Below, one piece after another: positions 55,385-64,000 of a stretch of DNA of 64,000 nucleotides; position 1 is the first letter of the stretch, and each line of letters starts with the position of its first letter. The stretch spans positions 372,001 through 436,000 of the forward strand of contig OX637801.1 in assembly GCA_951802425.1 (NCBI GenBank), written 5' to 3'. The stretch comes from Clavaria fumosa (lineage: Eukaryota; Basidiomycota; Agaricomycetes; Agaricales; Clavariaceae). The notes below the pieces were generated by a model that made no database searches, was not told where the DNA came from, and was given only the letters and a program-made list of their open reading frames with translations. The position numbers were made by a program, and so were the translations under genes.

Positions 55385-56330
55385 CGACCACGAGAGGACG
55401 GTTTGAGCTTGCAATTGAAGGTATCTGAGGATCTGGCATAAAACCTAATGGTGAACCATGCTTTTCTGCACGAGAGGCTGAGAAGTATTTCGGGGTCCCA
55501 AGATCCTCTCTTGGCCGTCGTTTACTAGGTATGAAAATTCTACAAGATTTTCGAGTGCTACTGAGTATATAGTAGGTGGAAGAAATCGTCGTGAAGCACA
55601 CGCGAAGGAACAACATCTCACTGATGCACAGGAGGAAATCCTGGTCAAATGGGTTAAAGTCCAAGGCCGCCGTGGTGTCCCCATGACATACACATCAGTT
55701 GCACAGGCTGCTGAGGCGATTTCAGGTCAGAAGATTGGGGGATCATGGCCAAAACGGTTCCTTCGGTGCCACCCTGACTTAAAAATGAAGAAGACAACAG
55801 GCTTAGAGAAGGCGCGTGCAAAGGCATTGAATAAGTCTGCTGTCAAGGAGTTCTTTGATATGCTCACCAGCGTGATAAAGGAGTTTAGTATTCAGCCAGA
55901 AGATATCTATAACATGGACGAGAAGGGAATACAACTTGGAATTGGGGCCAGGATCTCTGCAATGATTGACAGGGAGCAGAAGCTTGCCTATTCCATTGAA
56001 GATGGAAACCGGGAGCTTGTAACGGTCATTGAGTGTGTCTGTGCTGATGGATCCTCACTCCATCCTTCAGTGATATTCCAAGGTCTGCGATGAAACTCAG
56101 AGTGGGGCTGCAACAACCCATGCAATGCAAGGTACCCTGCCTGATGTTGTGATGGTGCTGGGGCAATGGAAATCTAAAGCTTTCATAGAATACTGGCACT
56201 GCATTGATGAGATCCTCCCCCTCTTCATCACCAATAGCTTCCTTGAGTCACAAGCCACTCAGATTCAGTCAGCAATGTTCATGTTCATCTGTAGACACCC
56301 TCCTCACTCTTAGTCCTGTTTTAATTCATC
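55385..56330 (+). pseudogene. Pogo-type (CENP-B/DDE) transposase fragment
   Basis: The N-terminal helix-turn-helix reads AREAEKYFGVPRSSLGRRLL, after an in-frame TGA. It continues REAHAKEQHLTDAQEEILVK, WVKVQGRRGVPMTYTSVAQA and IGGSWPKRFLRCHPDLKMKK (second DNA-binding helix set). The first catalytic stretch is NMDEKGIQLGIG. After VIFQGLR a TGA replaces an expected residue before NSEWGCNNPCNA, and the rest of the DDE domain is lost. A later piece, EYWHCIDEILPLF, may be a relic of it. This is a Tc1/mariner-superfamily pogo-like transposase and is inactive. Confidence 0.83.
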
Positions 56331-56990
56331 ACTGGTAGTGAATGACCTGGGTAACCCTGGGGTAAAAAAATCTGACCCATACCGTGCATACCCATACCCG
56401 TGAACAAAGGGTAAGGGTAAGGGTGGGTAAGGGTCAAGGGTACAGCAGGTATGACGGGTCACAAAACCCATGTGGGGGGTGTGTCATAATATGAGAAATA
56501 CTATCTACTATTGAATTACATCCCAATTCTCCTCTAGTGGCTCCTCCTCTTCATCCTCCTTGAGATCAGGGAGCATTGTAACTGCTTTAACATCACTGTC
56601 TTGTGCGTATCCCATTAAGCTCCATGCTCTATGAAGACTTGGTGAGTATGAGGTGTCACAATTTGTTGGATATATGATTGACCTTATCTGATACCCCAAA
56701 GTCATCAAGGCAGGAAGAATGCTGAGCATCAGAAGGAGCGCGAAAAACGGATCACGGAGAAGCGACAAGTCTTCAATGGCCACGAGGAGCACAGGAGGCC
56801 CAAGTGAGGTCGGATTCGATGTTGATGATTTGAAGGAATATGCCAAGGGCAACTGTGAGGTTCGCTTTCCTTCTCTCTGCTTTCGACAGCACTATTTTTC
56901 AAACTGAACGTGTCTCCTTCGGATAGCCCATTCGGATTGGGTTTCTTTGGTACCTCAATGTGCATGTAAAGAAAATTAAGGCTAACGTAG
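56331..56990. other. GGGTAA-rich subterminal-type repeats and spacer
   Basis: At 56360-56470 repeated ACCCATACCC / GGGTAAGGGT units occur in both orientations, a pattern often seen near ends of hAT-type DNA transposons. The following 500 bp hold a minus-strand frame (56852-56508, acidic C-terminus) without recognised family. Confidence 0.35.
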
Positions 56991-57200
56991 TTTTGTCAGC
57001 TCAGTCGTAGTACGGACTGAATTGCAAACTACCTAACGTAGTTTTGTCCTACATTAAGTTATCAGAAAATGACAAATGGATGGTGAAAAAACAATAACAC
57101 TCACAGCTCAGTCGTAGTACGGACTGAGCTGTACAAGCGCGAAGTGCAGTACCGAAATAGGAAAGCGAGATTACGTAAGGTGGCTGGTTGATTACCATCA
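56991..57200 (-). mobile_element. 3' LTR (part) of a copia element
   Basis: On the minus strand a purine tract GAAGGGGAG is followed by TGATGGTAATC at 57200, the expected LTR start just after copia pol. Inside, GCTCAGTCGTAGTACGGACT occurs twice about 115 bp apart. The outer LTR boundary is not resolved. Confidence 0.5.
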
Positions 57201-57207
57201 CTCCCCT

Positions 57208-58470
57208 TCAAGCGGACAACAGCACGAGTTCACGGACGAAGATCTCGAATGCGGGTCGGGGCAGCGGCTTTGTAAAACCATCGGCTACGTTTTCGCTGGT
57301 GGGTACGTAGCTGACCGCGATCGTCCCTTGCTCGACAGCTTCACGAATGAAGTGGTATCGGATGTCGATGTGTTTTGTTCTTGCGTGAAATTTGTTATTC
57401 TCGATGATCACTATCGTTGATTGGTTGTCCAATAGGAGGATCGTTGGTCCGGGCTCTGCCACGTCTAGCTCGTCTAAGAAACTCTGTAGCCAGCAAATTT
57501 CTCGTGCGGCATGGGCAGCGGCAATATACTCCGCCTCAGTGCTTGACTGTGCCACCAGCGTCTGGCGCTTCGACGACCAAGTCACCGCGCCACGCCCAAC
57601 TTGAGCGACGAAACCCGATATCGAGTGACGGTCGGCTTGCGAGGCCCAGTCTGCATCTGAGTAGATTTGTGGTCACAATCCCGTGCCGCCTAGGGTAAGC
57701 CACATGTCCTTCGTCGTGTTCAGATAGCTGACAACTCGTTTTAGAGCTTCCCAGTGCTCGTGCGCTGGGTTCTGAGTGAACTGGGACAGGATGCCAACAG
57801 CGAGCTGGATGTCGGGGCGAGTTATGACCGCTGGCCACTGCACACCGCCACACGCCTCCTGGTAGGGTACATCTAATGCCTTTTGAGGGCATTGCTCCTT
57901 CGTCAGAGGCGTTGCGGGGTCCATAGGGATGTGTACAGGGAGAGCATTTTCAAGACTGAAACGTCGGGCAAGTGTGTCAATGTATGCTCTCTGATTGATG
58001 CTCACCGTTCTCGCAGCTCTATCCTGTCGCACCTCAAATCCTAGGAGCCATGTGAGCTCTCCTTGATCGGTTATCTCAAACGATTCCTGGAGTTCTGATT
58101 TTACCATATCCACCGCAGCCCTGGAGTTCCCCATCATGATCATGTCATCCATTGACACAGGTACGTGGACCGTTTCATTTCCTTTTGTCCTGATAAAGAC
58201 TGATTGGTCGAGTTTGGAGATGTTGAATCCCAAACTTTTGAACGTGTGAGCCATGTGCTCGTACCACTGCCTTCCCGCTTGCTTTAGGCCATAGACTCCC
58301 TTTCGCAGTCGACACACCTTGCCCTTCTCACTTTCAGCGAGTACGCCATCGGGAGCCTCCATGTAGACTACGTCTTGGAGATCGGCATTCAGGTAAGCGC
58401 TCACCACGTCGATTTGATCGATTTCCCAGTCTCGCTGAGCCGCCAACGCCAAGAGGACACGAACACCTGA
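57208..58470 (-). pseudogene. Ty1/copia pol 3' part: RT and RNase H
   Basis: Minus-strand frame 58452-57673: WEIDQIDVVSAYLNADLQDV, VCRLRKGVYGLKQAGRQWYE, HVPVSMDDMIMMGNS (an MDD active site where YVDD is usual) and GELTWLLGFEV. A TGA at 57673 precedes IYSDADWASQADRHSISGFV, and the RNase H continues in 57585-57208 with SSTEAEYIAAAHAAREICWL and HIDIRYHFIREAVEQGTIAV, ending KPLPRPAFEIFVRELVLL. It is truncated upstream at about 58470, so integrase and gag are missing. It is followed by a purine tract and LTR. Confidence 0.9.
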
Positions 58471-59042
58471 TTCTCACGACTGACCAAGCTAATTAGGCAA
58501 GGGTTGCACGTGTCACGCAGTGTCTAGTTAGCTAGCGGTACCCGTACAGTCTCACATCAGCGGTTTCAGCAGCTCTATGCTGTGCCACCGGACAAACAAA
58601 CCGCATGCCCACCATAACCGTTGCACATGAGCATCAACAAACATCCCACGGTCCCTGCCACTTGGCTAATGCATTGCTCGCTGCTTGGCTGATGCGTTGC
58701 TCACTGCCTTCAACAGCGAACTTAGCTATTCTCAATTATCTCAATGAATATTAATTGCTTTGACACCGGACTTTCTCTGCTGTGATGCTACACCTTAAGC
58801 TGATTGAACAATGAATGTCCTGTCTTCCTTGGTGCAGCAACAACGTTGCTCGCTGTCCTTGATGGTGAGCTCAACGATTTCAGTGACCATGACTTGCATT
58901 GACATTGGGCTTTCATCAGGGCTTGAACAAGATAACATCCAAGGCCACCTAAGAGTGAACACAAATATACAATGGGCAAAATACTAATGACAATGGTGCA
59001 CAATGTCGGCCAATAACATCGCATCCACTCATCGTCACCTCC
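58471..59042. other. Spacer, no gene seen
   Basis: Short frames only. The sequence abuts the broken 5' edge of the copia pol fragment on the left and the stop codon of the next minus-strand gene on the right. Confidence 0.4.
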
Positions 59043-60409
59043 CTACTCGCCATTCCCCCTTCCACCTCCCTCCTCTGGAGACATCTCCTCAGGCCTTTGA
59101 GGCTTCCTGCTGGCAGTCTTCTTGCGTGGCTTATAGACTGTCTCACCTTGCGTTGTGCATTCTCTGTTTGTTGTGATACGTTTCCTGAGGTCTTCAACAG
59201 AGAGAACTGCCCATTTGCAAGTCCCCTCTGTCAGCGCAATGAGCAGGCATTCAACGTCCGCACGTCCGCCAACTTTTGAGGGATTTCGTACATGGCCGAC
59301 AGGCCAACCAACCAGCGAAATACCGTACGCCTCAACGATTTTGGCTTCGTAGTTGTCATAGTTCATCTGGACCTTACTGGTGATATGCTCTGATTGTACA
59401 ATTTGATCTGTATCAATATATGAGGGATCTGTATCCAAAGAAGGGGAGCAACAGACGCACTCAAGCCATCCTGAATCAAACAACGTGCTCGGCTGATTAA
59501 TTGGACTGTTGGCCGATTTTTGGAGAGCTTCTGCTGGGCTAGGAGACATTGAAACATTGAATCTAGTCACACATGGCGTACGTACCACCGCCGCCGCCAA
59601 CAAGGAATGACTCTAGCCTCAACACAAACTGCTCCGGTTCCATATCCAAGACATCCTTGAAGAACTTCTCGACACCAGGTGTATAGTGAATTTGTGGAGG
59701 GTGCGACTGATCCATAGCTTTACGGACAAAGACATAGAGGCCCTCGCCACCAGTCCTATTTTCTATGCCTGTCCACTGCCGTGATTTGTCAGGAATGCCT
59801 CACTAATGATAAAAAAAGGGTCAAACCTCGTTTTCCATGTCCTTGAACGAGTTGCTGACATCAACCAGCGTCGCATGTGGATTAGCACGAACAATCGCCT
59901 GGCGTTCGGTACGAGTAGTTTGAATTCCAGCCTTGAAGGGGTCCTTCTCATGCGCAGACATTGCTTTCCATTCATCTCGGATTACTTGACCGCTTTGATT
60001 CATGATATCTTGAAGCTTGAGACGATGGCCTTCAGGAAGGTCTCCAATGTCTATGTCAGCATTGAGACGAGTACCAGATTCTAATCTGCACGCACCTTCA
60101 TTCGCATGGTCAAGCTTTTCTTTGACAAAGCCATTCCATGCATTTGGGGCTCGTTTTATGACTCTATTTGCAACGTAGAGCTGCTTTTTAACCCACTCTT
60201 GGGAGCTAGAAAATATGCCTGTTATTCCCAGAAAAGTTTTACTGTCAAAGAATTACTCACCGACCATTATTGCTTGCAATCAGCTCGACGTTTTCATCAA
60301 GAGCCTTACGAGCATGATAGACATCTTCTGTAAGCTTCTGCAGTTTTTCATGACGAGCCTGTTTTTGAGCTGTGGAGAGCTTCGCTGACTTACTATGAAA
60401 ACTTTTCAT
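59043..60409 (-). CDS. Multi-exon conserved basidiomycete protein of unknown function
   Basis: ATG at 60409. Exon 1 (60409-60261): KSFHSKSAKLSTAQKQARHE. Exon 2 (60205-60096): SQEWVKKQLYVANRVIKRAP, NAWNGFVKEKL. Exon 3 (60050-59827): PEGHRLKLQDIMNQSGQVIR. A later exon (about 59760-59590) has GLYVFVRKAMDQSHPPQIHY and FFKDVLDMEPEQFVLRLESF. The last part has MNYDNYEAKIVEAYGISLVG and PSKVGGRADVECLLIALTEG, ending at 59043. Introns 1 and 2 are 55 and 45 bp, GT-AG. Segments such as WNGFV and the closing 'YGISLVGWP' are typical of a family common in Agaricomycetes, with an HMG-box-like middle part. The join of exons 3 and 4 is off by a base in my reading, so it may be broken. Confidence 0.55.
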
Positions 60410-61730
60410 TTTTCACAGCAGGGGGATGTCGGAGGTCAACCTACGAACTATCACATGTTGAATAAAATGAGCACACATACACTTTGCCATGGATGAAATT
60501 CTACAGCACCAGAGAGGCCTAGGCACAAACAGTATGTCGATAACAGGTGTAGCATATCATACAGCATGGCAAGTCTCAGGAATGATACTACTTCTCCCTA
60601 GTTTGCCAAGCATGACCGGGATAATTGAATCGATATCGCACAGTTTCAGCCCACAAAGCCGCAGCTTATGATACCAGTTTTTGCACTCGTAGCCCACCGA
60701 TTCGACAAGACAGCGCTGGACCTCAGCATGAGAAAGAAAAGGAGCACCAGTGCGATAGAGAATTGCTGTGACCATGGCCGGAACAGCCACACGTGGGGCT
60801 TGGGAGGGGCAGAGCCCAGGGGTGGAGGTCTCGGAGGTGGAGGTCTCGGAGGTGCTTGGGGCCTGGGAGGTGTAGGGCCGGGGCAAAATCTTGGAGGCGC
60901 AGAGCCCAGGGGGCGAGATTTTAGAGGGATGTGGGGCTTGGGAGGTATAGGGCCTGGGGGGTGAGATTTCGGAGGTGCCGAGTGTCAGAGAGGCAAGCAG
61001 CTTGTTGGCGAGGGCAGAGGGGAGTTCCTTAGAGCAGTTGGGAGCTTGGTTGGGGGGAGGGTTAGCTCGGCACGAGGGGGGAAGTTCAGTGGCAGGGATA
61101 GACTCGTCATCACTGTCTGAAAAATGATTGAACATGGAAGATCTATGTTGGATAAGCTTGAGAACATACCTGGGCCATAGCCATCAGTGTCCTCTCGCTC
61201 GTGCTCCCTATCCAACCGGCGCTCAATCTCACAAATGATCTCGTCTTCATCCGACGAATTGGTTGACGCTCTGCAATCTGATTGCTGGATTAAAACGAAG
61301 AAAGCTCCAATATGCTCAGAGGCGTACAGGCATCCTCCGAGTCCTCTCGCTGGCACTCTCTGACCAACCTCTTCTCCACATTGCTGACAATCTCCCTACG
61401 GAAAAGGTCTTCCAAAACTAATTTCACATTGCTGGTAATGTCTGCTTCTTTTATCCCCTCAAACAGCATAGTTGTGTGGAATGGGATGGGCTTCCTCTCC
61501 TTTTGGGCCGCTCTCCACGGGGCATCGAAGATGGCAGTAATAGAGAATGTGACGTGCGCCTGGGGCTGAGGGTAAGCCAATGACACAAATTGAAAGTAGT
61601 CTGCTGTCTTACCGGCCTGTCATATGTTTTGATAGCTGAGGCAGGGAACCGTGGTGTGTGTTTGGACATCTGCGAGACTGGAGGGATGTGGCGTAGAACA
61701 CAGAGGCGATTTGTGATCGATGTGATCACT
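60410..61730 (-). other. Minus-strand frames of unknown product
   Basis: A 192-codon frame at 61135-60557 has an acidic start (MFNHFSDSDDESIPATELPP), a Pro/Ser/Thr tandem region (repeated SQAP, STSETSTP) and a compact end VQRCLVESVGYECKNWYHKL. A frame at 61586-61290 (IFDAPWRAAQKERKPIPFHT) precedes it, possibly as an upstream exon of the same gene. Both could be the 5' part of the gene at 59043-60409 or a separate one. No family is recognised. Confidence 0.35.
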
Positions 61731-62039
61731 CGTGCATGATCAATATTCAGTTAAGCTGTGTAGCGTAGTTCAACTCCCACTACAATTCTATTTCCTATGA
61801 AGAAAGGTGCCCGCCTTAAGATTACAACATCAAAACATGTTCGTAGTTCGACAAATTCATCATCTGGCCCTCGCCATCAATCCTTGAGCCTTGCACAAGT
61901 TGGACAGAAGCGAGAAAGATCATTGCGACGACAGCTGCAAGGTCAAACACACTATTTATGCGTTCCAATCTACATACTCATGATGCCTCCTAGCATTGAC
62001 TTCAATCACACAGCAACAACTCACAGAAGCAGCCCTTGA
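61731..62039. other. Spacer, no gene seen
   Basis: Only short frames; a possible divergent promoter region between the minus-strand frames to the left and the plus-strand fragment to the right. Confidence 0.35.
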
Positions 62040-62495
62040 GACAGGCAAAAATCCTGACATCAACATGGCCGATAATAACAATATGACAGGTAGTCAGAAT
62101 GATGGACAGTGGGAGGATGATGACGGTGCAGAGACGGATGCAATTTTGAAGTATGTCACACCAACCTCATTTCTGTATCTGCTTACAGCTAGTCCTATAG
62201 CCTTGGTGTAGTACGGTACCCTCAGGCTTCTGATCAACGAACTTGGAGGGACCGAAACCGCGCTGCTCACTCCGCATGGGAGGCACTATTTCCTTCACTA
62301 GTCGATACCTACCTCAAATGGAAACACCATATTATTACTGCTCCATGTAATACTGAGGAATGCCATATGTTTGAGCTCAAGATTATTGGGATACGAGGTG
62401 CACCTTTAGTAATACTACACCATAACCATGACTTCATGGATCATAACAGAATGCGAACAACGGTACACTGTCAATCAACTTCAAGACGAGGAAGC
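62040..62495 (+). pseudogene. KDZ-type N-terminal fragment cut by element beta
   Basis: A start MADNNNMTGSQNDGQWEDDD at 62065 runs to a possible intron (GTATGT near 62151 to TTACAG near 62188). It is followed by TWRDRNRAAHSAWEALFPSL, VDTYLKWKHH and CNTEECHMFELKIIG. An acidic leader followed by 'R..R..W..L.P.LV..YL' resembles the N-terminus of KDZ-associated proteins in Agaricomycetes. The frame is cut at 62495 by the beta LTR. Exon frames do not join perfectly, so the assignment is moderate. Confidence 0.45.
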
Positions 62496-63216
62496 TGTTA
62501 CGACCCCATCCACTTGCATAAGCACTATCCCCGCCCCGGACTCCGAGCTCCATACCAACTCCGACCCGCTCCGCCGTAACTCCGTACTCTCCGCTCCGCA
62601 CCTTCATTGGACTTTACTCCGCCGACCTTTGGACCATTCAGACTTCGTTCTAGAACCTTCTCCCTCCATCCCCTCATTCTGTTTACCATTGAGAGGACAC
62701 CCTTGACCCATGGGAGTTGCTTTTGTTGTTGTTTCTTTGTTCCATGAAAATTGCACAGGCACATGTGGTGAAACTCTCCTAGTAATTTGATATGTACATT
62801 GTTTCACATTACTCCTATACTCTGTCCTTGCAGTATAAGTTTCCACCTGTATCTCCCTGCTCCTCAGTTCGAATATTAACGTCTCTTGATCCTAAACTTC
62901 TCTGAGCTTTCGTCCTCATCGTCCTCGACGTTCTCCATGTCATCCGACTAACTCTGACCAACTCCGATGGACTCCAATCAACTTCGGGGTTTCGACTTGT
63001 GTTCTGATCCTCCCTTAGGTATTGTTCTTGTTTGATAAATAGGGACACGTATATACGTGGTGGCACAACACATATGTTGAGGCCGCAGTCCCATAAGTCT
63101 CTCTTCTTCTTGTTTACTCTCCGTTTCCCGATATCGGACTCCGACCAGACTCCGATAGAACATCTCCGCTCCGCTCCGCTAACCCCTTCGCTGCTAACCT
63201 TGTTAGGACCGTGACA
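62496..63216 (+). mobile_element. 5' LTR of element beta (721 bp, well preserved)
   Basis: The LTR runs TGTTACGACC to GGACCGTGACA. Near its middle-right a perfect 14-bp palindrome CACGTATATACGTG (63046-63059) encloses a TATA core, a likely promoter. CpG sites that are decayed in the copies at 1527-2213 and 50642-51356 are intact here. A 40-bp leader follows, without a clear TGG primer-binding site, and then the gag ATG. The target duplication cannot be checked because the element leaves the window. Confidence 0.9.
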
Positions 63217-63256
63217 GTATATTCGAACTTCAAACCTCGTATATACCAACTTAGCA

Positions 63257-64000
63257 ATGCCTACTACACGATCCGGTGCTCGACTTCCACCTACTGTTGC
63301 CGACGACGTCAACATTCCAGAACCGGCCGACAATACTCCGACTCCGAGTGTGTCCGGACCACCGGACCACGACGAAGAGTCAGATCCCTCGGTCACTGAC
63401 GACGACGACGAGCTAAATGAACCTCCGACACCTCGAGCAGAGCGCGAACCAACTCCGGCACGCCTTCTTCAGCAAATTATCAATGCCAACAAGCGCCCAG
63501 ATACAGTAAAACCACGCGACCCCGACACATTCGATGGCTCAGATGCTAAGAAGTTGAAAAGCTTCTTGGTCCAATGCCAGTTAAACTTCCTTGATCGCCC
63601 AAGAGCGTTCAAGTCCGATTCTCATAAGGTACGCTATGTCCTTTCCTTTCTCCAAGGCTTCGCCTTGGAATGGTTCGAACCAATGATCCTGGATGGTGAA
63701 GACCATCCGGTTCTTTCGAACTATAAAATGTTCGTTGCTCAACTTACAGAGAACTTTGGTCCTTACGACGCGATCTGCGAGGCGGAGTTCGAACTCGAAC
63801 GCCTCCGGATGCGCGAGGACCAGAAGTTGACGAAATATACCATTTCGTTCAACAGATTCGCGTCCATTGTCCATTGGGACGAGTACGCATTGCAGTGGCA
63901 GTTCTACAAAGGACTTGCTAGCCGCATCAAGGATGAACTGGCCTGCGTTAACCGCGCGGACACGCTCCGCGGACTCCGCGAGCAAGCCAGTGTGATCGAT
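63257..64000 (+). CDS. Gag of Ty3/gypsy element beta (open to window edge)
   Basis: The frame starts at ATG 63257 (MPTTRSGARLPPTVADDVNI) and stays open for all 248 codons to the end of the window. An acidic, Pro-rich N-terminus (SDPSVTDDDDELNEPPTP) is followed by the retrotransposon gag core: TFDGSDAKKLKSFLVQCQLN, VRYVLSFLQGFALEWFEPMI, YKMFVAQLTENFGPYDAICE and LTKYTISFNRFASIVHWDEY. The protein would form the cytoplasmic particle. The zinc knuckle and pol are expected beyond the edge. With no lesion and a CpG-rich LTR this is the youngest-looking element in the window. Confidence 0.92.
   Translation, partial: MPTTRSGARLPPTVADDVNIPEPADNTPTPSVSGPPDHDEESDPSVTDDDDELNEPPTPRAEREPTPARLLQQIINANKRPDTVKPRDPDTFDGSDAKKLKSFLVQCQLNFLDRPRAFKSDSHKVRYVLSFLQGFALEWFEPMILDGEDHPVLSNYKMFVAQLTENFGPYDAICEAEFELERLRMREDQKLTKYTISFNRFASIVHWDEYALQWQFYKGLASRIKDELACVNRADTLRGLREQASVID

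Noticed and set aside
63581..63985. Minus-strand frame of 134 codons
   Set aside because: It is the shadow of the beta gag, which is open on the plus strand to the window edge and has clear family motifs.

Overview
The window looks like a heterochromatic, transposon-packed stretch of an Agaricomycete (mushroom-type basidiomycete) genome. Coding pieces are split by short introns of about 45-55 bp. The families present fit that group: KDZ transposases with a CxC2 cysteine cluster, Ty3/gypsy chromoviruses, pogo/Tigger-type transposases and a NACHT-WD40 (NLR-like) protein. There is no prokaryotic signal. Most coding sequence is decayed, with many TGA/TAG stops at former CpG sites and single-base frameshifts.

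Layout. 1-10.5 kb is a nest of LTR elements: a minus-strand gypsy element B (6866-10539) is hit by a plus-strand chromovirus copy (A-left, 2214-6865), which is hit by a minus-strand gypsy element beta (1243-2213) and by pieces of LTR family alpha. 10.96-18.5 kb is one minus-strand NACHT-WD40 pseudogene split at a TA by a 23-bp-TIR pogo-type element (P1). P1 is itself split at a TA by a second TIR element (P2), and P2 carries a solo alpha LTR. 19.4-25.1 kb holds remnants of four ordinary fungal genes (glycyl-tRNA synthetase, an unrecognised gene, a BTB-domain gene and a PH-like serine-rich gene), at least three of them with a visible frameshift or stop. 27.1-30.4 kb is a stack of four tandem arrays: a 21-bp minisatellite, a second minisatellite, a telomere-like CCTAACTAA array and a 114-bp satellite. 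30.5-32.35 kb is a near-perfect palindrome with 910-bp arms. 33.25-34.29 kb is a copia reverse transcriptase fragment interrupted by a complete 11.0-kb chromovirus A (34295-45298, target duplication TGGTG). 46-49.8 kb has a CCHC fragment, a 5'-truncated LINE and a dimeric satellite. 49.85-54.26 kb is a KDZ transposase gene interrupted by a solo beta LTR whose removal restores the frame. 55-64 kb holds a pogo-type transposase fragment, a copia 3' end, a multi-exon unknown fungal gene, a KDZ-like N-terminal fragment and the 5' end of a fresh-looking beta element whose gag is open to the window edge.

The most interesting item is in chromovirus A. Between pol and the 3' LTR, in antisense orientation, lies a six-exon gene (35896-37929) for a 590-residue protein with a canonical-spacing Zn2Cys6 cluster and a long charged, coiled-coil-like region. 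The diverged A-left copy keeps the same convergent gene (3347-5353). In the 36 cluster codons I aligned by eye, synonymous changes outnumber replacements 15 to 5, which argues that the gene was maintained by selection during the life of the family. The element also carries many copies of GTCGCGA, including a roughly 71-bp tandem array in its LTRs, a possible target for such a protein. That last link is inference only.
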